Positions 1-7,108 of a stretch of 36,738 bases of DNA are shown in pieces. Position numbers and translations under genes: made by a program. Source of the DNA: JBCAWW01 sp039024315. GTDB taxonomy: Bacteria > Bacteroidota > Bacteroidia > J057. Within the stretch, counting starts at the first letter, position 1. Every line of letters begins with the position of its first letter. The notes below the pieces were generated by a model that saw only the letters and a list, made by a program, of their open reading frames with translations, searched no databases and was not told where the DNA came from. The stretch is from NCBI GenBank assembly GCA_039024315.1, contig JBCCQN010000067.1, forward strand, positions 1 through 36,738, given 5' to 3'.

Positions 1-3
1 CTC

Positions 4-23
4 AATTAGGATAATTCCTAATT
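4..23. repeat. perfect 8-bp inverted repeat in AT-rich leader
   Basis: Arms AATTAGGA and TCCTAATT flank a TAAT spacer. It lies about 170 bases before the AT-hook gene in a very AT-rich leader. It could be an operator or the tail of a terminator for a gene outside the window. A second small hairpin, TTGCG-ACT-CGCAA, follows at 70-82. No clear promoter could be called in 1-195. Confidence 0.45.
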
Positions 24-195
24 AAAAAATCCTGAGTCATTTTTTTTAATTTGATTTTTTATTTTTTACTTGCGACTCGCAATCAAGTAAGCCAATTTTT
101 TTAATTCTACACGAACTCTTGCCTTTTTCAGGCAACAGTACCTTACGTCTTTTATTATTTGGTCAAATTAAAATTTCTTAAAACATCCTCCTAGT

Positions 196-1044
196 ATGAG
201 TAAAGTGAAACTTACTGAAATTCAATTGCTTGAATTGATCGCCACCTATGAATCTAGTATTTCAAAATTAAAATACCAGCTTAGTGATTTTGAATCAACC
301 TTAAAAACATTAAAGGCAGATTTAAAATTAGCCAAAGCTGCAGCTAAGGCGAATAAGAAAAAAACCGCAAGCCCAGTTAAAAAAGCGGCTGCTCCCGCAG
401 CTAAAAAACCAGCCGGTCGCCGTGGCCGCCCGCGTAAAAATCCAGTTGCAGAAGCCACTAAAAAAGTTGTAACAAAAGTTGCAACGAAGGCAACGCCTAA
501 GGCGGAAACGCCTGCAGAAAAGAAACCAGCTGGTCGTCGTGGTCGTCCGCGTAAAAATCCAGTTACTGCCGCTGCTCCTGCTAAAAAAACAGAAACAAAA
601 GCGGCTGCTCCTAAAGCAAAAACTCCCGCAGCAAAGAAACCTGCCGGTCGTCGTGGTCGTCCGCGCAAAAATCCAGTTACCGCTACCAATGGTGCTGCTA
701 AGCCAAAAGCTCCCGCTAAGCAAGCTCCCGCTGCCAAAGCCCCTGTTAAAAAAGCTCCCGCTAAGAAAGTAGTTGCCAGCGCAGCTACCAAAAGCGAAAA
801 AGGCTACAAACTCTCTGATTGGGACAACCTAGTGCTCACTTCTGTGCAATCAGCAAATCGAGTTTTGACACGTTCTGAGCTAGACGCATTAGTAGACAAA
901 AAGGCCGGCACCTTGAAAAAAGGTATGGAAGCGAAGCAAATCAACGCCAAAGTATCTAATGTGCTCCATAAATTAACCAATAAGAGAGGCATCTTGAAAA
1001 AGGATAAAACCCCTGAAAATAAAACGGGCTATACCTTGGCATAA
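196..1044 (+). CDS. AT-hook / histone H1-like nucleoid protein
   Basis: The protein has 282 residues in three parts. Residues 1-55 are a likely coiled coil rich in Leu, Lys and Ser. Residues 55-200 are a Lys/Ala/Pro-rich tail like histone H1. The last 80 residues look like a small folded domain, possibly a winged helix (inference). The tail carries three near-identical AT-hooks built on AGRRGRPRKNP at about residues 73-83, 112-122 and 150-160. AT-hooks bind the minor groove of AT-rich DNA through the RGRP core. The protein should therefore bind and bridge chromosomal DNA. The ATG at 196 is the first in frame. The gene stands alone, with a strong terminator after it. The DNA of the three hooks is also repeated, so copy number could vary between strains. 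Confidence 0.85.
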   Translation: MSKVKLTEIQLLELIATYESSISKLKYQLSDFESTLKTLKADLKLAKAAAKANKKKTASPVKKAAAPAAKKPAGRRGRPRKNPVAEATKKVVTKVATKATPKAETPAEKKPAGRRGRPRKNPVTAAAPAKKTETKAAAPKAKTPAAKKPAGRRGRPRKNPVTATNGAAKPKAPAKQAPAAKAPVKKAPAKKVVASAATKSEKGYKLSDWDNLVLTSVQSANRVLTRSELDALVDKKAGTLKKGMEAKQINAKVSNVLHKLTNKRGILKKDKTPENKTGYTLA

Positions 1045-1057
1045 CCGCTTACTTAAT

Positions 1058-1070
1058 CGCGGCAACCGCG
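1058..1070. repeat. small hairpin between near-direct repeats
   Basis: CGCGG-CAA-CCGCG forms a 5-bp stem just after the AT-hook gene. It lies in two near copies of ACCGCNTACTTAA, at about 1044-1056 and 1065-1077. Its role is unknown; it may assist the terminator downstream. Confidence 0.4.
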
Positions 1071-1093
1071 TACTTAAAAGTCCTAGATACTAT

Positions 1094-1134
1094 CGGTCGT
1101 GTTTCCCACTTTGGGGATGCATGACCGTTTTTTT
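1094..1134 (+). terminator. rho-independent terminator of the AT-hook gene
   Basis: CGGTCGTG (1094-1101) pairs with CATGACCG (1120-1127), with one G-T wobble. A nested CCC/GGG pair lies inside the loop, and seven T follow at 1128-1134. It separates the AT-hook gene from the DUF2851 gene that starts 12 bases later. Confidence 0.85.
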
Positions 1135-1145
1135 GTTGCTATACC

Positions 1146-2444
1146 ATGAAGACTTTCGCTTCTCTACCAGAGGATTTTTTACATTTTGTTTGGAGAACAC
1201 GCCAATATGAGCCTTTGATTTTAAAAACTACTGATGGTAGGAGGCTTGAGGTACGCAATCCGGGCGTGTGGAATCATGATCAGGGGCCCGATTTTTCATA
1301 TGCTAAGTTAGAGTTGGATGGCTTGTTTTTGGCGGGGATGGTGGAAATACATGTGTTTAGTAAGGATTGGTATCTGCATAAGCATGATAGAGATCCGATT
1401 TACAATCAGACAGTTTTGCACCTTGTCCTGCAAAGCGATGGTCGGCGGATTCTACGGGAGGATGGGACTTCGATTCCGGAAGTATGTATTGAACCCTATC
1501 TCAAACCGGCAGTAATCCGCCGCTATCTGCGATTTAAAGAAACGATACATGGCGTTCCCTGCAAGGATCTCCTTCCCACTGTACCCATGAGCTACAAGCG
1601 AAACTGGGTAGAACGTATGGCTGTAGAGCGACTGGAAAGTAAGGCCCAATATTGGGAGGAGCGCTTGCAACAAAGCGCTGGAGATTGGGCGCAAATCTGT
1701 TGGGAAGCTCTGCTAAAGCAAATGGGGAGTCCCGTAAACACAGAAAGTTTTACGGAGCTTGCTCAACGCTTACCATTTAAATTGGTGCGCAACTACCATG
1801 AAAATTTTTTAATTGGTGAGGCGCTCATGTTTGGGGTATTAGGAATGCTTGAAAATAAGAAAGGCGACGAATATTATCTACAATTAAAAAACTACTGGGA
1901 CTATTATGGCGCCAAACATAAATTAAAAAATCGCGCTCCCTTATTGCTTAAATTTTCCCGTATACGGCCAGCCAATTTTCCTACTATAAGGATTTCTCAA
2001 TGCGTCGATATTATTAAAAATTTGCCCAATCTTGCCGATATTTTACTTGAACCAGCGCAAATAAAATCGATCCAAGGACAAATCAATTGCAGCCCTTACT
2101 GGGAAAATCATATTCGCTTTGGAGTTGAAACTAAAAAAAAGAAAAAACGACTAGGCCAAAGCCAGTTCAATGCTTTGTTGCTAAATGTAGTGGCCCCGCT
2201 CTCTTTTTTATATCATCGCCAGCATGGCACCCTAAGGTCCGATCACTTTGATCATTACTTAGCAGGGCTCAAAGCCGAAAAAAATCGCTACACCCGTTTG
2301 ATGGCCGAGCTTGAATTCCCTAACGATAACGCTTTTTTTTCTCAAGGACTCCTACATCTTTATCGCCAATATTGTCTAGAAAAACGCTGTCTGCAATGTC
2401 AAATAGGGCAAAGCCTACTTGTTTCCTCTCCAAAAACAATCTAA
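1146..2444 (+). CDS. DUF2851 family protein
   Basis: This 432-residue protein matches the DUF2851 family, which is typical of Bacteroidota and has no established function. The recognisable N-terminal part runs through FVWRTRQYE, then NPGVWNHDQGPDFSYAKL and GMVEIHVFSKDWYLHKHDRDP, with conserved His and Asp residues that could bind metal. The C-terminus ends in a cysteine cluster (C-x5-C-x2-C, RQYCLEKRCLQCQIG) that could be a small metal site. There is no signal peptide, so it is probably cytoplasmic. Its end overlaps the upstream extension of the next frame, but the likely start of the next gene (2476) lies 31 bases after its stop. Two copies of the hairpin-AACGC element lie inside it. Confidence 0.85.
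   Translation: MKTFASLPEDFLHFVWRTRQYEPLILKTTDGRRLEVRNPGVWNHDQGPDFSYAKLELDGLFLAGMVEIHVFSKDWYLHKHDRDPIYNQTVLHLVLQSDGRRILREDGTSIPEVCIEPYLKPAVIRRYLRFKETIHGVPCKDLLPTVPMSYKRNWVERMAVERLESKAQYWEERLQQSAGDWAQICWEALLKQMGSPVNTESFTELAQRLPFKLVRNYHENFLIGEALMFGVLGMLENKKGDEYYLQLKNYWDYYGAKHKLKNRAPLLLKFSRIRPANFPTIRISQCVDIIKNLPNLADILLEPAQIKSIQGQINCSPYWENHIRFGVETKKKKKRLGQSQFNALLLNVVAPLSFLYHRQHGTLRSDHFDHYLAGLKAEKNRYTRLMAELEFPNDNAFFSQGLLHLYRQYCLEKRCLQCQIGQSLLVSSPKTI
1551..1567 (-). repeat. hairpin-AACGC element 1
   Basis: Minus strand: TCCT-TGC-AGGG-AACGCC, with the outer pair a T-G wobble. Inside the DUF2851 gene. Confidence 0.5.
1755..1772 (+). repeat. hairpin-AACGC element 2
   Basis: GAGC-TT-GCTC-AACGCTTA. Inside the DUF2851 gene, read there as Gln-Arg-Leu. 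The stem ends in C where most copies end in G. Confidence 0.6.
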
Positions 2445-2475
2445 ATTCCCTCAGACACCCAAAAATTGCCCCAAG

Positions 2476-3129
2476 ATGTTATATCCATTTGTCCGGAATA
2501 CCCTCCTGACATGCCTTGCTGCACTATTGTGCCTCTCTTGCAATCGACAACCCAATCGCGCCTTGGTGATCAGTCAAGTGCAGGCAGCGGCACAGTTAGC
2601 AACCGTCGAATATGTAGTCAGTAAAATTATCCTCGGCACCAAAGAAGGAAGGAGATTCGGTGTCAAATTAAAAGATTCAAATTTTTTGGCGGAGACCGAA
2701 GCACGCATTAAAGCAGGTATCGACCTCCAAAAAATCCGGATGGAAGATGTCCAAGTAGATGGCAATCGTATTAGCATCCATCTACCGCCAGTAGAAATTT
2801 TAAATTTTTCTTATCCTGCTGAAAATTTTAAAATCGATTTTAACTATTACGAAAGTAACCGCGCTACTCGGCTTAATCTCGATGATCTCGAACGCTTTTA
2901 TCGTATGGGAGAGCTAGCCATTCGTCGCGATATGCAATTTTTAGGAATTGAAAAAACGGCTCAAAACCGCACAAGAGTGATGTTAGGGGGCTTACTCAAA
3001 GCCGCAGGTTATGAAGAAGTCTATCTAGAATTTGAGCCCATGGATTATGGCCCTGCCGAAGCTTACGAAACTGCTTGGGAAAATATCCGCACAATCATTT
3101 CTGGCAACAAATCTAAATCTGGCAAATAA
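2476..3129 (+). CDS. DUF4230 lipoprotein
   Basis: From the ATG at 2476 the protein has 217 residues and starts with a lipoprotein signal: positive MLYPFVRN, a hydrophobic stretch, then lipobox LCLSC with Cys22 as the lipidated residue. An upstream in-frame ATG at 2419 would bury this signal and overlap the previous gene, so 2476 is preferred. The rest matches DUF4230: the VQAAAQLATVEYVVSKII start, a central AGIDLQKIRMEDVQVDGN segment and an IHLPPVEILN strand. The function of DUF4230 is not known. The next gene encodes a second, longer protein of the same family, so the two may form a complex at the membrane (inference). Confidence 0.8.
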   Translation: MLYPFVRNTLLTCLAALLCLSCNRQPNRALVISQVQAAAQLATVEYVVSKIILGTKEGRRFGVKLKDSNFLAETEARIKAGIDLQKIRMEDVQVDGNRISIHLPPVEILNFSYPAENFKIDFNYYESNRATRLNLDDLERFYRMGELAIRRDMQFLGIEKTAQNRTRVMLGGLLKAAGYEEVYLEFEPMDYGPAEAYETAWENIRTIISGNKSKSGK

Positions 3130-3139
3130 ACACACACTC

Positions 3140-4426
3140 ATGTTCGCAGATGAAATAAAATGGCTCGTCGGCATGCTGCTCCTTGTGGCTGTTTTAGCAG
3201 CAGGAATCATCTTTTTTGTACCCAGAGGCTTTTTTGGTAAGCTCTTTGGCTCAGAAAAAGTTACGATCGCCGAATCTCCACTTTCTATTAAAGAAATCAA
3301 CGGCATTGGTGAACTTATCTCGGCTGAGTTTTATGGCGAGGTAATTCATCCCCTAATCCGAGGCAACAAAGCAGAAAATAATGATGACTTAGAGAAATAC
3401 TACGAAGCACTCTACGATCAAATTAAAGAGCTGTACGAAGAGCATCATATCCCACGCGGTATATTCAAAAAAAGACTAGATCCCGAAAAAACTTGGAAAG
3501 AAGTCATAAATGCTTTAGAGCATTTGCCACTGCACGAATCTGAAAATTTTCAGGGCGTCAAGAAGATCGCGGGTATGGAGTTTAGTGATGACCTCGAATT
3601 CTGCAAATTTGTCCAAACTACCAATTGGGCCGCTTTTAGACGAGACCCCGCCCGTCAACGAGGTATCGACAACTTCTTGGCAAAATCCCGCTCTGCTGAT
3701 CTACAAACCCGAGAAGCCCTCGAATTTGAATTAGAGCTTACTTATCTCGGCCGCGGTTGGGTCAAAGCGGGTTATCGCTTAGGCCAGATAAGCGAAGATC
3801 AGCTCCAGCGCAAAAATGATACCCTCTACATCCAAAACGTCAATCCAGAGATTCTCAATGCCGATATCAATCCTTGGTTTATCCCCCCTAATAAAGGCTA
3901 TAAAAACGGAGTCCCAGGCTTTGAGCTTTTGCGGGCTCGCATTAATGATGATGAAGTAGTAGATCTAGATACAGGGAGTGGTAGTCGAAAGGATAAGAAA
4001 AGGCGGATCCCGTTTTGGGCGATAGACGATGCCAAGAAGGAAACTAAATTTCAGTTGCTCAAAGAAGCCTTTGAACGGCATATCTTGGATTCTGCTCGCG
4101 TCTCCGCCGAACGCTCACTCTTACAGTTGTTTCAACTGGTGGAGCCGGATAGTGCCCTGAGATTGAAAGCCGTCAAATTGGTACCTACGCCCCTTTATAG
4201 TTTTGGGCAGGAATTGACTACAGACGGATATTGTCTCAGCCGCGTGGATGTCGATAGTTTACGCGCTCGCTATGCTCGCGATACCGAAGCCTCTGAAAAC
4301 GAAGATCAATCGGTAGAAATTCGCAAAGCTCAATGGCAAAAATTTATCCTTGAATTGGATGGCCTCTTACTTTGTCGCAAAAATTATCCTAGCTGGTATG
4401 AGTTTAAAGAAACAGTGATAAATTAG
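3140..4426 (+). CDS. DUF4230-like membrane-anchored protein
   Basis: The ATG at 3140, ten bases after the stop of the previous gene, gives 428 residues. An upstream in-frame start at 3032 would overlap the lipoprotein gene and hide the membrane anchor, so it is rejected. Residues 7-28 are one membrane helix (about WLVGMLLLVAVLAAGIIFFV). After it comes SIKEINGIGELISAEFYGEV, which mirrors the start of DUF4230 in the previous gene. Much later YLGRGWVKAGYRLGQIS and YIQNVNPEILNADINPWF match its second half. The two halves are separated by about 150 charged residues absent from the smaller paralogue. Function unknown; the pairing suggests a shared envelope role. Confidence 0.75.
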   Translation: MFADEIKWLVGMLLLVAVLAAGIIFFVPRGFFGKLFGSEKVTIAESPLSIKEINGIGELISAEFYGEVIHPLIRGNKAENNDDLEKYYEALYDQIKELYEEHHIPRGIFKKRLDPEKTWKEVINALEHLPLHESENFQGVKKIAGMEFSDDLEFCKFVQTTNWAAFRRDPARQRGIDNFLAKSRSADLQTREALEFELELTYLGRGWVKAGYRLGQISEDQLQRKNDTLYIQNVNPEILNADINPWFIPPNKGYKNGVPGFELLRARINDDEVVDLDTGSGSRKDKKRRIPFWAIDDAKKETKFQLLKEAFERHILDSARVSAERSLLQLFQLVEPDSALRLKAVKLVPTPLYSFGQELTTDGYCLSRVDVDSLRARYARDTEASENEDQSVEIRKAQWQKFILELDGLLLCRKNYPSWYEFKETVIN

Positions 4427-4443
4427 CCGTAAAGCTAGTAATT

Positions 4444-4465
4444 GACCCTACCACTTACTAGGGTC
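4444..4465. terminator. hairpin between convergent genes
   Basis: GACCCTA and TAGGGTC form a 7-bp stem around an 8-base loop. It covers the stop codon of the minus-strand lipoprotein gene and follows the plus-strand gene ending at 4426. No T-run follows on either side, so its action as a terminator is uncertain. Confidence 0.4.
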
Positions 4466-5215
4466 ATTAGGGAAACGATCATTTACATCCCAAACACCGT
4501 CATTATCACTGTCGCGATTGAGGTCGTCGCCCTCTGGCTTGAGAAGTAACTGCCAATCAATCGGCAGAAATACATCTGTGATCAGCGCTTGATTTTCTAT
4601 GGTAGGCGCTACGGTCATTTGATTGGAGACAAAAGTACTCGGCAAGCCATCTACGTAGGTAACATTGACATTGACCTGAATGGTGAACCCACCTGCGCGA
4701 ATCAAACGACTTTCGCCTTGACGGACGATATTACCAAGAGAATTATCTTCTCCATTGTTGGTACAAGTAACTTCATCAATCGGAGGATTGCCGAGAAATG
4801 CTAACATATTGTTAATCTCCAAAGCAACAATATCTAAAATAGGCACAAAGCCATTGAGGGTCGTCGAAAAGGAGCGCCATACAGCTTGATTGTCATTTCG
4901 TATGAGATTGACTCCCACAGTATGTCCAATAGTATTGTCAGTGAGCGTTTCAGGCGTCCAACCTACAGGATAAGAAAAGCCCAATAAGGGAAAAGCAGGA
5001 TGCGAATATGCCCCACCAGGATTTTCGAGCGTAGGTACGCCTTTGGGTAAATCTCCGCGTGCGAATCCATTGCGAAGGTCCCAGTAAATGGCCTCAGGGC
5101 CAAGCACGTCGGCACAAAGATTAGATACTGCTTGGGGATCAAGTTGCTGGCGGTTACATGCTGTGCCCAGTAAGAGAATAGTAAGGAGTAAGGGGAGCGT
5201 ATTTCGAGCGTTCAT
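4448..5215 (-). CDS. lipoprotein with C-terminal calcium-binding-type repeat
   Basis: The 255-residue product begins with a lipoprotein signal ending in LLLGTAC, so it is probably anchored to a membrane through Cys20. The body matches no family I recognise. The last 21 residues, DRDSDNDGVWDVNDRFPNDP and the final SKW, are a thrombospondin type 3-like motif with the DxDxDGxxDxxD pattern that binds calcium in known proteins. In Bacteroidota such repeats often link outer-surface domains; here a single copy ends the protein. It points away from the next gene upstream, across 112 bases holding a hairpin-AACGC element. Confidence 0.7.
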   Translation of the reverse strand: MNARNTLPLLLTILLLGTACNRQQLDPQAVSNLCADVLGPEAIYWDLRNGFARGDLPKGVPTLENPGGAYSHPAFPLLGFSYPVGWTPETLTDNTIGHTVGVNLIRNDNQAVWRSFSTTLNGFVPILDIVALEINNMLAFLGNPPIDEVTCTNNGEDNSLGNIVRQGESRLIRAGGFTIQVNVNVTYVDGLPSTFVSNQMTVAPTIENQALITDVFLPIDWQLLLKPEGDDLNRDSDNDGVWDVNDRFPNDPSKW

Positions 5216-5268
5216 AACTAGAGGCTTTATACGTTATGGCATAGTATGAACAAAGGTTAACATTTTTT

Positions 5269-5286
5269 CCGCTGCGCGGAACGAGG
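5269..5286 (+). repeat. hairpin-AACGC element 3 (divergent tail)
   Basis: CCGC-TGC-GCGG-AACGAGG between two minus-strand genes. Stem and loop are typical but the tail is AACGA in place of AACGC. Confidence 0.55.
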
Positions 5287-5327
5287 GGAGGCCGATTCAT
5301 GAATGCACAATATCGTACTTCACATCC

Positions 5328-6029
5328 TTACCTCAGAAAATACTTATTCCACTTGTCAATATCTGCCTCGGGGATCAGATTACCATTAAGGGCAAAGGAG
5401 ATCAAGCTTCGTAAATTACGAAAGGTGTCGGGAATGCTCCCTTCTAACTGATTATCAGAGAGATTGAGGACCTGAAGTTGATATAACTGCCCTATGGTAG
5501 GCGGGAGAAGACCGTGAAACTGATTGTTACTCAACACCAAAAACTCTAGCGAAATCATATCTCCCAAGTAAGGAGGCAGCTCTCCGCTAAACTGATTACC
5601 GCTTAGCGTCAGACGCTGCAATTGCGAAAGGTAAGTAACGCTAAAGGGTATTTGTCCGCCCAGATTGTTACCGCTGAGATTCAAAACGCGCAGCTTACTA
5701 CAATGGGTGAGCATCTCAGGAAAAGTACCAAACAAAAAATTATTGGGTAGCACCAATTGCTCCAATTCACTTAACCCTTTTAATTCATCAGGGAGTTCGC
5801 CATGCAGATTTTTACTGCCTAGTTGGATACCGACTACCCTTTGATCCAAGATCGTGATACCCGCCCATTCATTGACCGCTTCATCAAAGTCCCAATCTAC
5901 CGCCCAGGAAACACCATTGGTTGCTTCGTATAGCTTGACAAGGATGAGGGAGTCTGCTGGCAGAACGCTTTGCCCGAGAGTAGCGTTCGCCAAGGCGCAA
6001 AAAAACAAAAGGCTTGCAAATCGTAGCAT
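5328..6029 (-). CDS. exported leucine-rich repeat protein
   Basis: The 233-residue protein starts with a signal peptide (MLRFASLLFFCALANA, cleavage near residue 16-19). It has a cap of about 60 residues with LVKLYEATNGVSWAVDWDF, then about six leucine-rich repeats of the LxxLxLxxNxLxGxIP type. The cap and repeat type are those of plant-like LRR proteins that are common in Bacteroidota as surface or secreted proteins. Such repeats usually bind proteins or sugars; the partner cannot be told. The chain stops just after the last repeat and has no visible C-terminal sorting domain. Two hairpin-AACGC elements lie tail to tail in the signal-peptide region. Confidence 0.85.
   Translation of the reverse strand: MLRFASLLFFCALANATLGQSVLPADSLILVKLYEATNGVSWAVDWDFDEAVNEWAGITILDQRVVGIQLGSKNLHGELPDELKGLSELEQLVLPNNFLFGTFPEMLTHCSKLRVLNLSGNNLGGQIPFSVTYLSQLQRLTLSGNQFSGELPPYLGDMISLEFLVLSNNQFHGLLPPTIGQLYQLQVLNLSDNQLEGSIPDTFRNLRSLISFALNGNLIPEADIDKWNKYFLR
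5954..5970 (+). repeat. hairpin-AACGC element 4
   Basis: CTGC-TG-GCAG-AACGCTT inside the 5' end of the LRR gene, on the strand opposite to the gene. It faces element 5. Confidence 0.65.
5981..5997 (-). repeat. hairpin-AACGC element 5
   Basis: Minus strand: CGCC-TT-GGCG-AACGCTA. It encodes Ala-Leu-Ala-Asn-Ala at the signal-peptide end of the LRR protein. The esterase gene at 14335 has the same solution (element 11). Confidence 0.65.
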
Positions 6030-6088
6030 AGGCTAAAATTAGAAGCTGAGCGATCAAGAAACAATGGGATTTTTTTGTCCCGCCTAGC

Positions 6089-7093
6089 TCATTCGCAAAT
6101 TGCAACTTTGCCCCAAATCGCAAAATGATCAGAACTACCCTTTTTTAAGACTCTGGCTTCCAATGGCTTAACCCCACGCCCCAGAATGTAATCGAGCGTA
6201 ATGATCGCAAAAGGAAAATGAGCGGAATTGGGAAAAGTGAGACCCATCCCCTCCCCTTGCTTGGCAAAAACATCGGTCCAACTATGCCGGATTTGACGGT
6301 AGAGACCTTCCATTTTCATCGTATTAAGATCGCCCGCGACGATATGCGGATGCTCCGGAAAATACTCACTCAGGTAGGCTTCTAACTCAGCCCATTCCGC
6401 TTCACGCAGAGCATAATTGGCTTGATATACAGGCCAAAAGGGCGCGTCCGGGTCTTCCACTACCCTAGCGGGCGAAGACATATGCGCATTGACTAGCACC
6501 ACTTTCTCGCCTTGCACCGTAAGCTCACAAACTTGAAAAATGGGCAAGCCCCGTCGATTTTTGATCAGATGATGAGAACGTATCGGGTAACGCGAAAAGA
6601 TGCCAATGCCTCGGGTCCGATTATTGACAAAGGTTTTGCGGTATTGGTAATGCTTATAAACACTCGCTCCTAGCTTCGAGTGCCAAGCAGAACTTAGCTC
6701 TTGCACTAGCAATACGTCTGGCAGATTGGCCTTGATTTCGTTGACAGTTTGCTGCTTGTAATTATTTTTGAAAAAGAGATTGTAACTCAGGATACTTAGC
6801 TCCTTTTTGGTAGCAGCAGAGCCACTCCAATCTAGACGCGGCAGATGATCATAGGTCCAGCTCAGCAAAAGCAAAGGTCCGATGAGTAGCACGGGCCAAG
6901 TCTTTGTTTTTTTACTCCCGATAGCTATGCGGGAGCGCAGAACGCTTATCAATTTCAGCCCACTCGCGATAATGAGCGGCCATAAAAGGATGGCATAAAT
7001 AGAGCCTAGGAAAAAATGGTTTTTCCCAATGAGAATGATGAGTCCGCTAAGGACAATCAGGAAGTTATAATTAGATCCAAAATAGCGTTTCAA
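6089..7093 (-). CDS. membrane-anchored endonuclease/exonuclease/phosphatase family protein
   Basis: The 334-residue product has two or three N-terminal membrane helices (residues 10-50 and about 67-78), then an EEP-fold domain. Family motifs are visible in order: ILSYNLFF, LPDVLLVQE with the metal-binding Glu, GIGIFSRYPI, LVNAHMSSP, VAGDLNTMK (the GDxN motif), LDYIL and a final SSDHFAI with the catalytic His. The catalytic set looks complete, so a phosphodiesterase or phosphatase activity outside or at the membrane is likely; the substrate is unknown. The start is TTG at 7093, because a stop lies six codons upstream and no ATG is available. It follows the next gene upstream by 15 bases, so the two are probably co-transcribed. 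Confidence 0.85.
   Translation of the reverse strand: MKRYFGSNYNFLIVLSGLIILIGKNHFFLGSIYAILLWPLIIASGLKLISVLRSRIAIGSKKTKTWPVLLIGPLLLLSWTYDHLPRLDWSGSAATKKELSILSYNLFFKNNYKQQTVNEIKANLPDVLLVQELSSAWHSKLGASVYKHYQYRKTFVNNRTRGIGIFSRYPIRSHHLIKNRRGLPIFQVCELTVQGEKVVLVNAHMSSPARVVEDPDAPFWPVYQANYALREAEWAELEAYLSEYFPEHPHIVAGDLNTMKMEGLYRQIRHSWTDVFAKQGEGMGLTFPNSAHFPFAIITLDYILGRGVKPLEARVLKKGSSDHFAIWGKVAICE
6915..6935. repeat. 6-bp inverted repeat inside the EEP gene
   Basis: CTCCCG (6915-6920) and CGGGAG (6930-6935) flank ATAGCTATG. It ends directly in hairpin-AACGC element 6, so the two structures overlap and could compete. Confidence 0.5.
6928..6948 (+). repeat. hairpin-AACGC element 6 (variant)
   Basis: TGCG-GGAG-CGCA, then one G and AACGCTTA. 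Inside the EEP gene. The loop does not start with T, which makes it atypical. Confidence 0.4.
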
Positions 7094-7108
7094 TGGTGGC
7101 TTACAATT

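Noticed and set aside
246..791. Long open frames opposite the AT-hook gene
   Set aside because: They mirror the Lys/Ala/Arg-rich repeats and end inside the real gene; the plus strand has the AT-hook motifs and a terminator.
3032..3139. Longer start for the second DUF4230 protein
   Set aside because: It overlaps the preceding gene and places a charged stretch before the membrane helix.
4448..4520. C-terminal TSP3-like motif as a secretion (T9SS) sorting domain
   Set aside because: The protein is a lipoprotein and the motif is a single calcium-binding repeat with no sorting-domain pattern after it.
5641..5650. AACGCTAA, AACGCTTA and similar words without a stem (5639-5646, 7298-7305, 25622-25629, 30770-30777, 35939-35946)
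   Set aside because: The bases before the tail do not pair, so they were not counted as hairpin-AACGC elements.
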